Assembly: GCA_030674155.1 (NCBI GenBank)
Contig: CM060324.1
Coordinates: 55,714,310-55,778,309 of the forward strand
DNA length: 64,000 bases
From: Stramonita haemastoma
Taxonomy: Eukaryota > Mollusca > Gastropoda > Neogastropoda > Muricidae
Direction: 5' to 3'
Shown here: positions 1 through 50,969 of the stretch, in pieces
How the letters are laid out: each line of letters opens with the position of its first letter
How positions within the stretch are numbered: the stretch's first letter is position 1
Program-made: the position numbers and the translations under genes
The notes under the pieces: model-generated
Told to the model about the DNA's origin: nothing
What the model saw: only the letters and a program-made list of their open reading frames with translations
The model's database searches: none

Positions 1-474
1 GGCGGGGGTGTTCCAAAATAAACCAAACTAATACCCGAGAGAGAGAGAGACGCTTTTAAAGATCTAACGCTTTAACAATTTCTTGTCATTGCCCAACTAG
101 GCCTTTTGACAAGGGAGGTAGCTCAATTTTTTTTTTTTTAGAAACAGTGAACAAAAAGTAAAAAACGTGATCAGTACAATTAAGTTTGACAAAAATAAAG
201 GATCCATCCACTTGTAACAAACTGATTATAACATCGACGTCTGTACAGTTACAAATCACCTAGTACATATAAAGAAAAGAAAAAAGAAAAATCAAACTGA
301 AATGCAGTAACGAATGACAACTTTCAAAACGACCATCCATTCAAATGACATATGGTAGATATCAACCTTTTTGAAATTTGCTTACTCGATAATACATTGC
401 TCTTTAAAGTGACTATATCATTACATATTAATACAATTGGTGGTGACTTGGCTATGTCTTAATTTTTGTGCTTC
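1..474. other. left flank, no gene seen
   Basis: AT-rich sequence with a short AG run near 40-52 and a T-run near 129-139. I see no coding potential. On the minus strand it lies just 3' of the retroelement fragment at 475-746, so part of it may be that element's 3' untranslated end, but nothing in the sequence proves this. Confidence 0.4.

Positions 475-1833
<1,359 letters not shown>

Positions 1834-1915
<82 letters not shown>
1834..1915. repeat. (CA)n microsatellite
   Basis: About 80 bp of CA repeat. It continues into a short TCACC repeat at 1916-1942 that forms the 3' tail of the minus-strand LINE fragment next to it. Confidence 0.95.
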
Positions 1916-1919
<4 letters not shown>

Positions 1920-2300
1920 CTCACCTCACCTCACCTCACTTCACCTATCCCGTAGTCTAATAGGCCCTTGGGATACCACTGAAGATTTTGCAACCAGCTT
2001 CTTCCACTCCCCACAGTTTTCAGCTTTCCCTTGCAAGTCGTTCCATTCAAGGTCAGTCCACTCTCTGATGTTGTCATCCCATAGTTTTCTTTCACTGCCA
2101 CTTCGTCTCCCTCTTTGTACTGTCCCCTGTACGACAGTCTTGTCCAGTCCAGATGTTTGTGTGACGTGCCTGTGACATAACCATGGAATTACCGATCTGA
2201 TCTTAAAGCTAATGGCGATGTTCTTCTCATTCCAGAGAACTTTTAGTTTGGTCATTGCAGCTGTGGTCTGGGCTATCCTGGAGAGAATTTCAGGTTTTCA
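1916..2300 (-). mobile_element. LINE 3' end: reverse-transcriptase tail with internal deletion
   Basis: Read on the minus strand from about 2290, the frame gives SRIAQTTAAMTKLKVLWNEK and NIAISFKIRS. It then jumps to HVTQTSGLDKTVVQGTVQRG, WDDNIREWTDLEW and KLVAKSSVV, and ends LRDR-stop. This is the end of the ORF2 of a widespread invertebrate non-LTR retrotransposon. The stretch usually found between KIR and the HVT segment (the ACE-type motif and the ISYKDH region) is missing. After the stop comes a (GGTGA)n tail running into (TG)n, as expected for a LINE 3' end. Confidence 0.8.
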
Positions 2301-2490
2301 TCCTTTTTCGGAAGAGCAGGCCATTGTGTGCCGGTAGGAGTGGATGACAAAATTATATAAAATGTTTTTTTGAAACCAGCATGCACACAGGTGTCGTGTT
2401 TAGACACCATACCTGAGGGAAATCAGGGAGTTGGAGTCCCCAGGGCTGCTCAGGGCTGTATAAAAAATTTTTTTTTTAAACATTTGGTAG
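2300..2490 (+). mobile_element. SINE fragment, family S1 body with tail variant B
   Basis: Begins with the shared SINE body words GGAAGAGCAGGCCATTGTG and GTGGATGACA. It continues into a tail with CATGCACACAGGTG, GTTTAGACACC and a GGGAGTTGGAGTCCCC-like stretch. The same combination recurs at 41128-41370. It is inserted beside the LINE fragment. Confidence 0.7.
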
Positions 2491-2509
2491 GTGCTGCACT
2501 TTTTATTTT

Positions 2510-2733
2510 TTATTTATTCTTTTATATTGAGGATAATGGAATAAGCATTCATGTGCTTTTTTACATCCAGTCCCCATGTGTATGCAATTTTGTAAATGTC
2601 ATCTGTTCCCACCGGCACACGATGGCCTACTCTTACGAAAAGCGGAACAGGATTTAAAGTGTGCGCAAGATGTTATGCCTGCGTTCGCACATGGGGCCTC
2701 GGTTTAGGCTATAGTCTCATCCGAAGGACTTGT
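2510..2733 (-). mobile_element. SINE family S1, minus orientation (headless)
   Basis: Read on +, this begins with the AT-rich tail (ATTGAGGATAATGGAATAAG) and runs through CCCACCGGCACACGATGG and GCGCAAGATGTT to TCTCATCCGAAGGACT. That is the reverse complement of the S1 body found in full at 9119-9453. The tRNA head is absent. The sequence instead joins a family S2 tail at 2733. Confidence 0.8.
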
Positions 2734-2815
2734 GGCGACGCGCTCTCCCCGGGGAGAGCAGCCCGAATTTCACGCAGAGAAAGCTGCTGTGACATAAAGT
2801 GGAATAAAATAAAGT
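2733..2815 (+). mobile_element. SINE family S2 3' tail
   Basis: GACGCGCTCTCCCCGGGGAG, then a CAGAGAAAGCTGCTGTGA stretch, then an AAATAAA-rich end. The same tail closes the SINE at 58575-58960 and, in reverse, the one at 10148-10533. It is fused in opposite orientation to an S1 copy. Confidence 0.7.
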
Positions 2816-2892
2816 AAAAATAAATAAATAAAAATTCTTATGCCTCTATAGATACCAGATACTTAAAGCTACTAAATAAATACCATTAAATT

Positions 2893-3036
2893 TTTAGTTT
2901 AGGCTTCTTTACGACTGATAGAAGATTTTGGTAGGGACCAATGGTTTGCTGGATTCTGCTATGCACTTCTTCGTTGCTTATGTGGTCTATGTAAGAGATG
3001 CCAAAGAATTTCCGGAAGTATCTCATCTCTACCGCC
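2893..3036 (-). mobile_element. LINE reverse-transcriptase thumb fragment
   Basis: Minus-strand reading from 3036 gives VEMRYFRKFFGISYIDHISN, then EEV, an IQQTIGPY segment and LLSVVKKPKLK. This is the segment that should lie between the two parts of the deleted LINE end at 1916-2300, so the two pieces come from the same or a sister element. Confidence 0.75.
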
Positions 3037-3119
3037 TATACACTTATAAAAGAATAAATAAATAAAATAGATGCACTGTGGGCTCTAATCAGCGTTTTGG
3101 CTCTAATCTGTATCTGTGG

Positions 3120-3470
3120 CCATTTACAGTAGCCATGCGAAGCGCACTCTACTTCCGCTTGCTTATGTTGACCGGCGGACTTAAGTTCTGACGATTTTTG
3201 TGGTGTTTTGTTCTATGTATTAGAAGGTAACTTTGTCAGTCTTTCAGATTGTTCTCTTGAAGTTTTTATTTGTAATAGACTGTTCGCACAGTGTAAACAA
3301 AACTAAACGAAAGCATTTTGTTGGTTGGAAGCGTGGATAGTGTGGGAGTGCCCAAACTGAAAACAGAAACTCGTGGGCCCAGCCTCGTGGAGATCAGGAA
3401 AAAGAAAGACTATGTGTGTTATATATTTGAAAAGGAAGATTTAGGCTAGTAGATTTATTGATATCAAGGC
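3120..3470 (+). promoter_or_regulatory. possible promoter / 5' untranslated region of the YLPM1-like gene
   Basis: Unlike its neighbours this stretch is neither satellite nor SINE. It holds a GC-richer patch with ACTTCCGCTT (an ETS-type GGAA core on the minus strand) near 3150-3160 and ACCGGCGGAC just after it. Many housekeeping promoters look like this. It lies about 2 kb upstream of the first recognised coding exon. No TATA box or initiator can be shown, and no transcript evidence is available. Confidence 0.2.
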
Positions 3471-3559
3471 TGTGATAGGCATCAGCGCGGGATTTAGGTG
3501 TACTACTTGCATACAGCATAACTCTTTTCTTGCTTTCAATGGTTTTGAAGAAAATGTTA

Positions 3560-3565
<6 letters not shown>

Positions 3566-3612
<47 letters not shown>

Positions 3613-3619
3613 TCTCTCT
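3566..3619. repeat. (CT)n microsatellite
   Basis: Slightly interrupted CT repeat. Confidence 0.95.
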
Positions 3620-3689
3620 CACAACTCGTTCACTGCTCCTGTCACTATTTTACCCTCTTTTCCTTATCTCATAGTAATAAAATGAGCAA

Positions 3690-3861
3690 TATCAGCATGC
3701 AGATATCTTGGGCACACCTTAAATCCTGTTCTGCTTTTAGTAAGCATAGGCCATCGTGTGCTGGTGGAAATAGATGACACGATTTACAATTTAAACAGTG
3801 CATACACAGGGGGACTGGATTAAAAAAAGCACAGTGAGTGCTTATTCCATTAGCCCTTCCA
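3690..3861 (+). mobile_element. SINE family S1 fragment
   Basis: Contains TTAAATCCTGTTCTGCTTTT, GCCATCGTGTGCTGGTGG and a tail ending GTGCTTATTCCATTAG, matching the 3' half of the S1 consensus seen elsewhere in the window. Confidence 0.75.
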
Positions 3862-3934
3862 TTTCTCTCTCTCTGGTCTCTAGTCATTAGATTAGTGAAA
3901 AGCCCATGCAGGGGAGCACGCACAAGTGGGTTTT

Positions 3935-4201
3935 GTGTGCATGTGTGTGTGTGTGTGTGTGTGCGCGATGTGTGTGTGAGTGATTGTGTGTGTTTTGTGT
4001 GTGTGTGTGCTGGGTACATGTGTGTGTACACGTGGTGTGTGTGTGTGTGTGTGACTGTGTGACTTGTGTGTGTACGTGTGTGTGTGTGTATGTACATGTG
4101 TTGTGTGTGTGTGTGTATGTGTGTGTACACGTGTGTGTACACATGTGTGTGAACTGTGTCACTGTGTGTGCATGTGTGTGTGTGTGCGTGTGTGTGTTGT
4201 G

Positions 4202-4258
<57 letters not shown>

Positions 4259-4266
4259 GCCTGTAA

Positions 4267-4305
<39 letters not shown>

Positions 4306-4312
4306 GCTTGTA
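3935..4312. repeat. compound (TG)n satellite
   Basis: Almost 380 bp of TG repeats broken by short TGTACACG and TGTGTGACTG words. All open frames here are simple Cys/Val or His/Thr translations of the repeat. A G-run follows at about 4371-4388, then a TACTAG-rich patch to about 4420. Confidence 0.95.
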
Positions 4313-4420
4313 AATTACTTCATGAGATAATACTTTCATGAATGTTTTTGTTTGTTTGGGGGCTTTTTGGGAGGGGGGGGGGGGGGGAGTTACTACTAGT
4401 AGTACTACTACTAGTACTCC

Positions 4421-4998
4421 ACTAGCCCATATCAAGCAAAGTTAATGTAGACTATAGCCATACTAATATATACACAGGTTTTCTCAAAAGAAAAAATATA
4501 TGCATAACTTTCGGGCAGGGCACTGAGGACCACTTAAAGAAAAAAAAAAGGGGGGGACTATAAATATTATACAGGACCACAGTTGATGCTCATAAAAATT
4601 AAAACAACTCGTTTATTAAATAATACTAGTTTTGTCTGTAGGACTGGTAATGGGAGAATGGAATTAAAACTACTTTACATTACATTATTTCAGAAAATCC
4701 CATGATTTACTCATTTACTGTTTTTACTTATGGTTATATCCTTGGAAACATTTTGCCTGCTTTATCTAGTTTTCATTTATTGTCACTTCAATGTGTGCGT
4801 GTTTGATTATGTAACTCTGTGTGTGTGTGGTGTGTGTGTGTGTGTATGTGTGTGTGTATACATGTGTGTGTGTCACTGTTCACTGTGTGGGTGTATACAT
4901 TATATATATAATTATTGTGTGTGTACATGTATGTATACGTGTGTGTTTAGTATGGTGCATGACTGTGAGAGACTAGTGAGAGATGGGGGGAGGGGGTA

Positions 4999-5038
<40 letters not shown>

Positions 5039-5388
5039 CACACACACACACACACACAAAACAAAACACAGGAGAATGAATTTTACAACCAGTGTACACT
5101 ATAGACACATATTTTGATTTATAGTTTATACCCTTGGGAAAAACCCATGATTTACTTACTCATTTACTGTTACTCAGTCTTTTTTTTTTTTTTTTTTTTT
5201 TTTTTTAGTCAATTGGTCATTTATAAATTTTGTGTCATTCAATAAAATTTCGTCTGCCCCAATTTATCCTCTGAGAATGAAGATAAAACAGTTGATACAA
5301 AAAGGTTTGGGATGATCTCATGTTGCAGGCAGAGTAAATTAAAACCAAAGGCAGCAAAGAGCAGAGTGAGTACCTGGGTACCAGCGTC
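4421..5388. other. upstream flank of first coding exon
   Basis: Contains TG repeats (4800-4930), a CA repeat (5001-5058) and a poly-T run (about 5179-5207). A short duplicated block occurs twice: CCCATGATTTACTCATTTAC near 4699 and a similar copy near 5145. The 5' untranslated region must begin somewhere here or further upstream, but no clear exon boundary can be fixed. Confidence 0.4.
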
Positions 5389-43718
<38,330 letters not shown>

Positions 43719-44235
43719 ATGTGGATCGTGTGCGTGGGGTAAAGCAACATTGAAGCAGCAAATTAGTTGTCATTAACAGTGATGCACTGTCAGTCTGATA
43801 CCTACAAATCCCATGCCTACAGGTATGTCAAATCTGCGGAGGAATGTTTCTGACTACACGGTTTTATATAAAAACACCTGTAGTTCATCTTTGCCTTTGG
43901 GCTCACACAGACGTGAAAGCAGGAGGAAAATGGAAACTTGAGTTAGCATGTATTCGGGTTCAGACGACCTGTTAATTCATCTTGAATGAGATGCATGAGA
44001 GAAAAACAAGTGAGGTAAAGCGACCAATTGGAGTTTGTATAAAAGGTGAGGTTTGGCTGTTGAAAGGTAAGCCAGAACAAGGATTTTTATGTTGTGTTTG
44101 TTGTTTGTATCAAATGAGCTTTTCGGTGTTGTTCTTTAAACTTTTCTTGCTCTTAATTTAATGTTTGTGTCAATATTTGTGAATATGTCATGCGGTTTTC
44201 CTGTATGTTGAATAAAAGTAAAGAAAATGTGTCAT
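43719..44235 (+). other. 3' untranslated region of the YLPM1-like gene
   Basis: About 500 bp from the stop to the region after AATAAA at 44211. No repeats; AT-rich and compact. Additional AATAAA copies at 46077, 47361, 47704 and 47871 leave room for longer isoforms. Confidence 0.7.
44211..44216 (+). terminator. poly(A) signal AATAAA
   Basis: AATAAA followed within 40 bp by TGTGTCATGGTGTGC and TGTCTGTGCTGTGTAG, a GU-rich downstream element. It lies 493 bp after the stop codon. This is the first strong signal after exon 21. Confidence 0.75.
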
Positions 44236-46850
44236 GGTGTGCTTATTGTCTGTGCTGTGTAGTAAGTGTGTTTAAAGTTGACTGAAATGTGGTGTATTGG
44301 TCCCACACAAAGGCTCACAATTACTTTTGGTATAGATAAACAGAGTTTTTAGATATGAATAAGATTATAAAAGATGCAGGTAGGTATATGTGTGTTGAAA
44401 AGGGAATCCAGGTATGTGATCATCTGATAAGCATACTTCATATATTATCAGCATACCTCAGGACTGTATTTTTATCAAACTGCATCCATTTATGGATGTT
44501 TGAATTTACAAAACTATAAGATGAAGTCCTTCTAAGGTATTTTAAAATGGTAGACTTTGGTGTGTGTGGTGGTTGTTGTTTGGGGAGGGGGGCTACTTTG
44601 CAGAGAATCAAATCAAGACAACTTGCTGTACTGTAACATTTTGGTCAACCTGTCCCAGAGCTTCACCCATACCACTAGATAAAATTTGTCCCACTTGTTC
44701 ACTTTTTATGGTGGTTTTACTTTTGCCTACAAAGTACCCACTTAGCCGTCAATTATCAAGCCTCTTTTTCCCCACAGCCCAACTCTGTCCCCACCTCCAG
44801 CCCCCCCCCCTCCTTCCAAAAAAAAAAAGCAGTCAAATTATCCACACAGATTGATTTACAGTCATTCCAGCGAGTCTGAATTTTTCTGTGGTACCACTCT
44901 CCATCATGGTGAGTGAAGTGCAGGTCTGAAAGAGTGAAACATAAAAAAAAAAAAACCGACCCCTTAAAAAAATGCTCAAATCCTTTAATATCAGTATATG
45001 TGTAGTTAAGATCAAATGATTACTGCAGAGCATGCAGTCTTTGCTCACTGCGCAGTTTGTATGATCTCCATGCTTGTTGACTGTTGTTGTGTGTTCCCCA
45101 GCTTAACACTCTGGGGGTCATTCAGAATGTGCACTCTGACTCACTCATTCCACCTGGGAATCACTGTGAGATTAAAATTGCACTCTGAATGAGAAGTTTG
45201 CACAGTATGACTGTTTTCAAGTACCTCGCCATATAGGCAGCCATTCTCCGACTTCAGAGGATAAAGCTTGTTGGATGAATTTCAACACTTTGTCCTTTGT
45301 TTTTTTTTCCCACAGTTTACTGCCTCTGCTGACAAGTTCTGCTTATTATTTGTTGCCCTGATTTGGGCAGTACATTTTTCAAAGCGCTGACTTCCTACAC
45401 ATGTTTGAAACTGTTTGACAACCCTTGAATTCTTTACCTTTTTTTTTGGAGGTTTTGAATTGCTTTGAAAATTTGAAAAAGATCAAATCACACAAAAAAA
45501 TCACTGCATTTGTAAAACCTCTGTGAAAATGAATCCATGAAATTAAAAGTTGATAAAAATTAGATTTAAACAAATGTTAAATAAAAACTACTCATCTTAC
45601 CCATGAATATGTGTGAGATTTGAAGCAGAGAAGCTGCAATATTGCCCATGTGCCGACAGTGGACCCATCATAATAAATTGGAGGGAAATGTGCCAACCCT
45701 TCAGTACAGCCATGACCATACAATGAAATATGATGATATAATCAACAAATGAGAGGTGACTGCAATCTGGGATTGCATGTTACATTTATCTGATCAGACG
45801 TATGATCTAATGTACAGATCTCACAATCTGATTGTGCATGACAGATGGGTGGTACTGTAAACCCTGCCACGATTGTTGTCCCTCTAAACTGCGAGTTATG
45901 TTGCATGTGATGTACACAGGATTATGTGCCCATAGTGTATTCAGGAGTTGCATTTATTACAGTGTGTGTGGTTGTCGTTCAGTGTTCATATAGTGTGTTC
46001 ACTCGTCGTCATTGGCTGAAGTAAATCTTTATAAATCAGTTTCAAGTGGATGGATTGTGTTCATAAAGATGTCAGTAATAAAAGCTTGTTTTATTATGAT
46101 AAAGAGGAAAGGTAAAAACCTGTCACATACAGTATGAATACCTTATCCTGGGGTTGAGGAAAGAGGGGGGGGGGGGGGGGTGCTATTTTGTGTTAGGGAT
46201 CAACACTATAGCTGGAATAAATGCTGAATAAAGTCTTTGTATAAATGTATGCAACTACTGTAAGCCTAAAATATTTTGAATGAAGCATTGACTAAAACAG
46301 AATTTGTGTATTAGAGTGAAATGTTCAAAGCAGCCTTGTCAGACAAAAAGCTATACAAAACCTCTGTTATGTGTTGGTAACTGGCTTATAATTTACCAGT
46401 GCACTAGGAGAGGTACTGTATAACTTTTTTAAGTTTTTTTCCTCCTGACAATAATGCTTTGGTAACTGTTACTGACATCAAATTTACACGTCCCCATACT
46501 TTCTATTTCTTTTAGTAGATGATTTTACGCTTACTAATACTATTGACTGAAGATCATAAATCACCTGGGGGGGGGGGGGGGGGGGGGGGGGGTCATCCTA
46601 TTTTTCTTTGTCTTGGCTGGAAGTCCGAGGTTTGCTGTCGGAGAGTTAATTGTGTGTGCAACTGATTTTCTTCTAGTCTATTTCCATCTCTCCAACACAG
46701 CTAAACCATGAAAAGTCAATGCCACATTCAAGCCTTGTAAAAGAAATCTGAACTCAACATCAGAATGTATGGTTTGGTTTAGTTAGGTTCTTTTCCCCCT
46801 TCAATTTTGTCATCCATTCCACCTGGCAAGTGATACTCAGATAGTCTTCT
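44236..46850. other. downstream region, no gene seen
   Basis: Unassigned AT-rich sequence with C- and A-runs (44804-44828), an S3 SINE piece (45082-45262), G-runs (46152-46170 and 46567-46592) and an AATAAA at 46077. Open frames are short and unlike any family I know. Confidence 0.6.
45082..45262. mobile_element. SINE-like interspersed repeat (family S3 distal part), copy 1
   Basis: About 170 bp that recurs at 57340-57515: TTCCCCAGCTTAACACTCTG, CACCTGGGAATCACTGTGAG, TTTTCAAGTACCTCGCCATA and TAGGCAGCCATTCTCCGACT. Its end matches a word in the body of the S3 copy at 5790-6153, so it is probably the far end of that SINE. Confidence 0.75.
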
Positions 46851-46935
46851 TCACCTTCACCTATCCCTTAGTCTCATAGGCCATGGGGGCCCCAACGAAG
46901 ATTTTGCAACCAGCTTCCTCTGCTTTCCGTAGGGA
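46851..46935 (-). mobile_element. LINE 3' end fragment
   Basis: On the minus strand the frame reads RKLVAKSSLGPPWPMRLRDR then stop, followed by a (GGTGAA)2 tail. It is the same end as the fragment at 1916-2300. Confidence 0.75.
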
Positions 46936-49900
46936 TACTCTACCCTCGTTCAAAAAGGTGGAATAGGGTTTAACATGTGTGCAAGATGACTTATAGTGAT
47001 GTGTTCATGAACAGGACTTTATACCATGATCTCACCTGTATGACTGGTAATAGAGGACGAGAGTCAGCACAGGTGATAGCTTTAGGTGGAGAGATGTCTT
47101 CCAGTCAGTGAATGCAGTGACAGCCAGTGAGGTCGGCAGGCCTCACCCACCTAACCTGCCACCACTGCCTTTTTCATTTGATTGGTGAAAGATGTGGAAC
47201 AGAGGTTAAAATGAATAACATGAAGCTGATCATTAATGAGTCTGTGTGTCTGTTTTTTATTTCATTCTTCTTTTTTTTCTTTTTTTAGTATGTACAGTAT
47301 GATGTTTGACAAAGTTCATCTTGTATGGTCTGCTTGATCAAATGTTGCCATTGAATTTGAAATAAAGTTTTTATCATCACTTCAGTTGGATGTGTTTATG
47401 TTATACATTTCAGGGGATGTGTGAATGCTGATGTTCTTGAATGTCAAAAACTGTGTGCATGATACACAAGAGAGGTGATGTTTTGGGAAAGAGAGAACAC
47501 ACAAAAGCATTGCATTTCTCAACTTGGTACCATAGTTTACAGTTGGAATTTCAACCCACCATGCTGTCCAAATACTCATTCCACCCCCCCCCCCCCCCAA
47601 CCCCCTTCCTCTTTCTTTTTTTTCTAGTCTGTCCCCCAACTCCCCTGTGTTCATTTTTCCAGCCTATTCTATGGTCACAAAACCAGTTTGGAAATATATA
47701 CTTAATAAAGTTTGTAAAAATCCGGTCCAGTGCTTTCACTGACATCATTTTTTTTAATGTTGATGATACAGAATAATCTTGGTGATAACATAGTGACTTG
47801 TTTTAAGCATTACACAGCCAATGGCGCACTTACTCCACAGGTCAATTGATCATTATTGTTGAATTTATTCAATAAAAGCAAGGCCTGTTTATTCATTGGC
47901 AAATTACTTTCATATTTTAGTCAACAGAGGTCATAGTGAAAACACATGGGGATGTTAATCAAAATTGGTAGGCACCTTTCGGTTTAAAAAAAAAAAAAGT
48001 ATGAGCCTTTTTGGATGGTAGATTTTAATATGCTTCTTCTTAGATGAAAAGTTGCTGGTGCTAGATTGCACTATACCAAAAATTCACTGGTAGTGGAGGG
48101 GTTACTGTCATTAGAGACAAGAATGTAACTAAGAACACAGGGAGAAGGATGTTTGGTATCTCACTAATCAGCATTTTGACGGTGAGAAAAGTTGCAGGAT
48201 TACTTTTCATGTGCATCCCCTCTTATGCACCTGCGCCCCCCTCCTCCTTTCCTCCATCCCATCCCTTAATGCCCAGTTTACTGTGGATTCAAAATTTGCG
48301 GCATATTTTTTCAGGGCCTGGTAAGTACATGCTGGTGACTTAAAGCTAACTCTGGGTACGAGTGCGTGGGATCACATAGTTACTGACTGCTGCAGTGGAA
48401 AGCCACGCCATGCAGGATTCTCAGTGTTCTGGAATTGTGGAGTGACTTGTATCAAAGGCCTTTCCAGGAATGGAAGTTTTTTTAAAACACTTTGAATGTC
48501 TAGTAGGGTTTAAAAAAAAAAAAAGTCTTGGTGTTTTCAGAATCTCATTTACTACCTTTGACATTTGATTTCTCTGCTTTGGGAGAATGACGTGCCAAAT
48601 GTGGCAAAAATGATTCTGGGGAATCCCTTTTTTTTTTATTCATTTAAAATGTTCAGGTAAGCCAAACTCGCGTGTCTTCCCCCCATTTTCCCTACCCTTC
48701 TTTCAGCTATGATACCCCTGAGTCCATTACCAAATTACAAGTGAGGTGGATTTATAGATATTGTGTACACTTTGGCTAACGTTAAACATAATGCGTGTTG
48801 AATTTGCCAGGATGGATCAGTGATTTTTTTTTTTTTTTGGGGGGGGGGGTCTAGTCTGAACTGGTCAGGCTTAAGAGAGGCCTGGCCAGTGCATGCATCT
48901 GGACATTGTGTGGAAAGTCAGTATGTGCATACCTCTTCATGTTTTAGTATGGAGAAGATGAAAACTGAAAGGCCCTATTTTTAGTTCATCTGTTATCAGC
49001 CTTAAGGAAGAGTAAACAAAGAGCTGCGGGAATGTATAGATTTATGTAAATCATTTTGCTCCCTTCGTCTTCTGCAAGTTATCACGTTAACCAAAAACTG
49101 GGTGTTTACCTTTTGGAGACTGAAGCCAAAAAACTTTTAAGAAAGAGAGGAATGTGAAAACGTCAACAGAAAATCGCTGTCTTGTAGGGCTGGGGGGGTT
49201 CTTCGTGATTAAGTAAGTTTGGAATGGACAACTGTGCTAGAAAAATAGCATTTTCGTTTCCTTAAACTCTCTTTGATAAAAGAAAAAAATCCCATCTTGC
49301 AGGATTGTTTGCCAAATTGTCATCAGACGTGAGGGTAGATAAATCATGGCCAAATGTTCTGGCCATTATAAGTTTTTATCATATCTCTTGTTCGTTTTTT
49401 GTTGTTGGGTTGTTGTTTTTTCTCTTTTTCCATTTCCACCTAAGGAAAATGAATGTCTACGTGCTCAGAAAGTGTGAACCAGCCGACTGACCTAACTTTG
49501 TGACAGTCTGTAACTGACACCAGACATGAGCGTGCATGTATCAGATGAATACGATACTGGACAATTAAAGGGTGTCTTATCGGGAAAGCAATACTATATG
49601 ATAATGGGGGTAATCACATGCGATAATTGTGCGTTCCTTTTTTACGTGTTCAGAGTACTTTCTCTCATTCTAACCCTTAACCGACCCCCACGCCCCTCAA
49701 TTCCTATTAGTAGTTTACTGAAGGGGACAGACAGAAATAGCTAGTTAGCGTTTCATTTTGCACTTTCCTGAAATGTTGGGCTTGCTACAGCAAAAAAAGT
49801 GGTCACGAAGAAACACAGCTTTGTGGCAGCTATCTATCGCCTGTCAATTGTTATCTGATGAAAAACGTCCTTCCCATTTCGAGTATACATAATATTAGAA

Positions 49901-50960
49901 AGAAAGATAGCATAGTGCCATATTGATTAAGAAAGCTTACTTGTAGGCTAAGCAAGGAGTACACCTACTGGTGTGTGCCTGTTGTCCCAATTCTTAGGTC
50001 CAATCCAGTGGAAATAGATTCGTTTTTGAGAGGGTTTGAATAGGTTCAACACGACCGTTTAAAGTTGATGCTGCTGCGTGCCTCCAAACTTTGAGGATAT
50101 TGTGCCCAAAATGGCAAGAGCAACAACTTTCCTTATCCTGCGTACACCAAAGTCTGAATGTTCCCGATTACTGTCCAGGATAGTTACCACCTTTGTTACA
50201 TCACTTTTCACTTTCCTGTGGGAATGGCATAAAAAAAAAGATACCAAAAGTAAAAGGTATTTACGACCTTGGTGCTGTCTGATAATGGATGACGTAGAAC
50301 ACTGTGTGTGGACGACTTGCCAAAGTCCAAAAAGAGAGAGACTGCATTTAACCATGAAATCAAACTGTATTAGGAGTCGATATGCCCTTTTCAAATAGTC
50401 CAGTTTTCAAATAACCCTTTGTCAAAACTTTGAAACGTGAAAATACCCTGTGAAATATTGTTAAGTCAAAGTAGGCCTATGGACAGTAAAATAACCCTGA
50501 AATTTGAAGACAGTCCACAGTCCTCTTCAACTGAGCATTTTCCTTCAGTTGTCAAATATGAAGAAGCCTCCCCCCAAAAATGCGACAATCTACGTTTTAT
50601 TTTCGTTTTATAACAGTGCCTCGTGTGGAGATAATTGCCTTGCTAAGCTGGAGACCTGCTGTGTAGTCGCATACAGGAGTGCAGAAGATAAGATCAGATC
50701 AGCCTTGCAAATGCTACTCCAACTACAAAACTGAAGCAGAAGCCATGGAAATGTAGCAGCAGTCGACGTCATGTCAAGCCCTATTATCTTCTTGACCCGT
50801 TCCCTGTCGTTGTGTAGCCTTGCAGTCCAGTAGAAATGGGCCCACTGATCTGAACACCTGACCTTCACTCTTGCCGCCCTCTGCAGTAGTCCTGCAGTAC
50901 ACCCCATCCTAGTGTAACTTGCTTGGCGATGACACTGCTGACTCCCTGGCACAGGAAGGG
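46936..50960. other. downstream region, no gene seen
   Basis: A degraded S1-like SINE stretch may lie at 46965-47110 (GTTTAACATGTGTGCAAGAT, AGCACAGGTGATAGC). C-run at 47585-47598, T/G-run at 48825-48848. AATAAA at 47361, 47704 and 47871. A 128-codon minus frame at 50608-50994 resembles nothing I recognise. Confidence 0.5.
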
Positions 50961-50969
50961 AGCCTACAC

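Noticed and set aside
3887..4435. Long His/Thr and Cys/Val frames
   Set aside because: Simple translations of CA/TG repeats; the same holds for all similar frames near 1.8, 26.9, 28.3, 40.0, 58.2, 60.3 and 61.4 kb.
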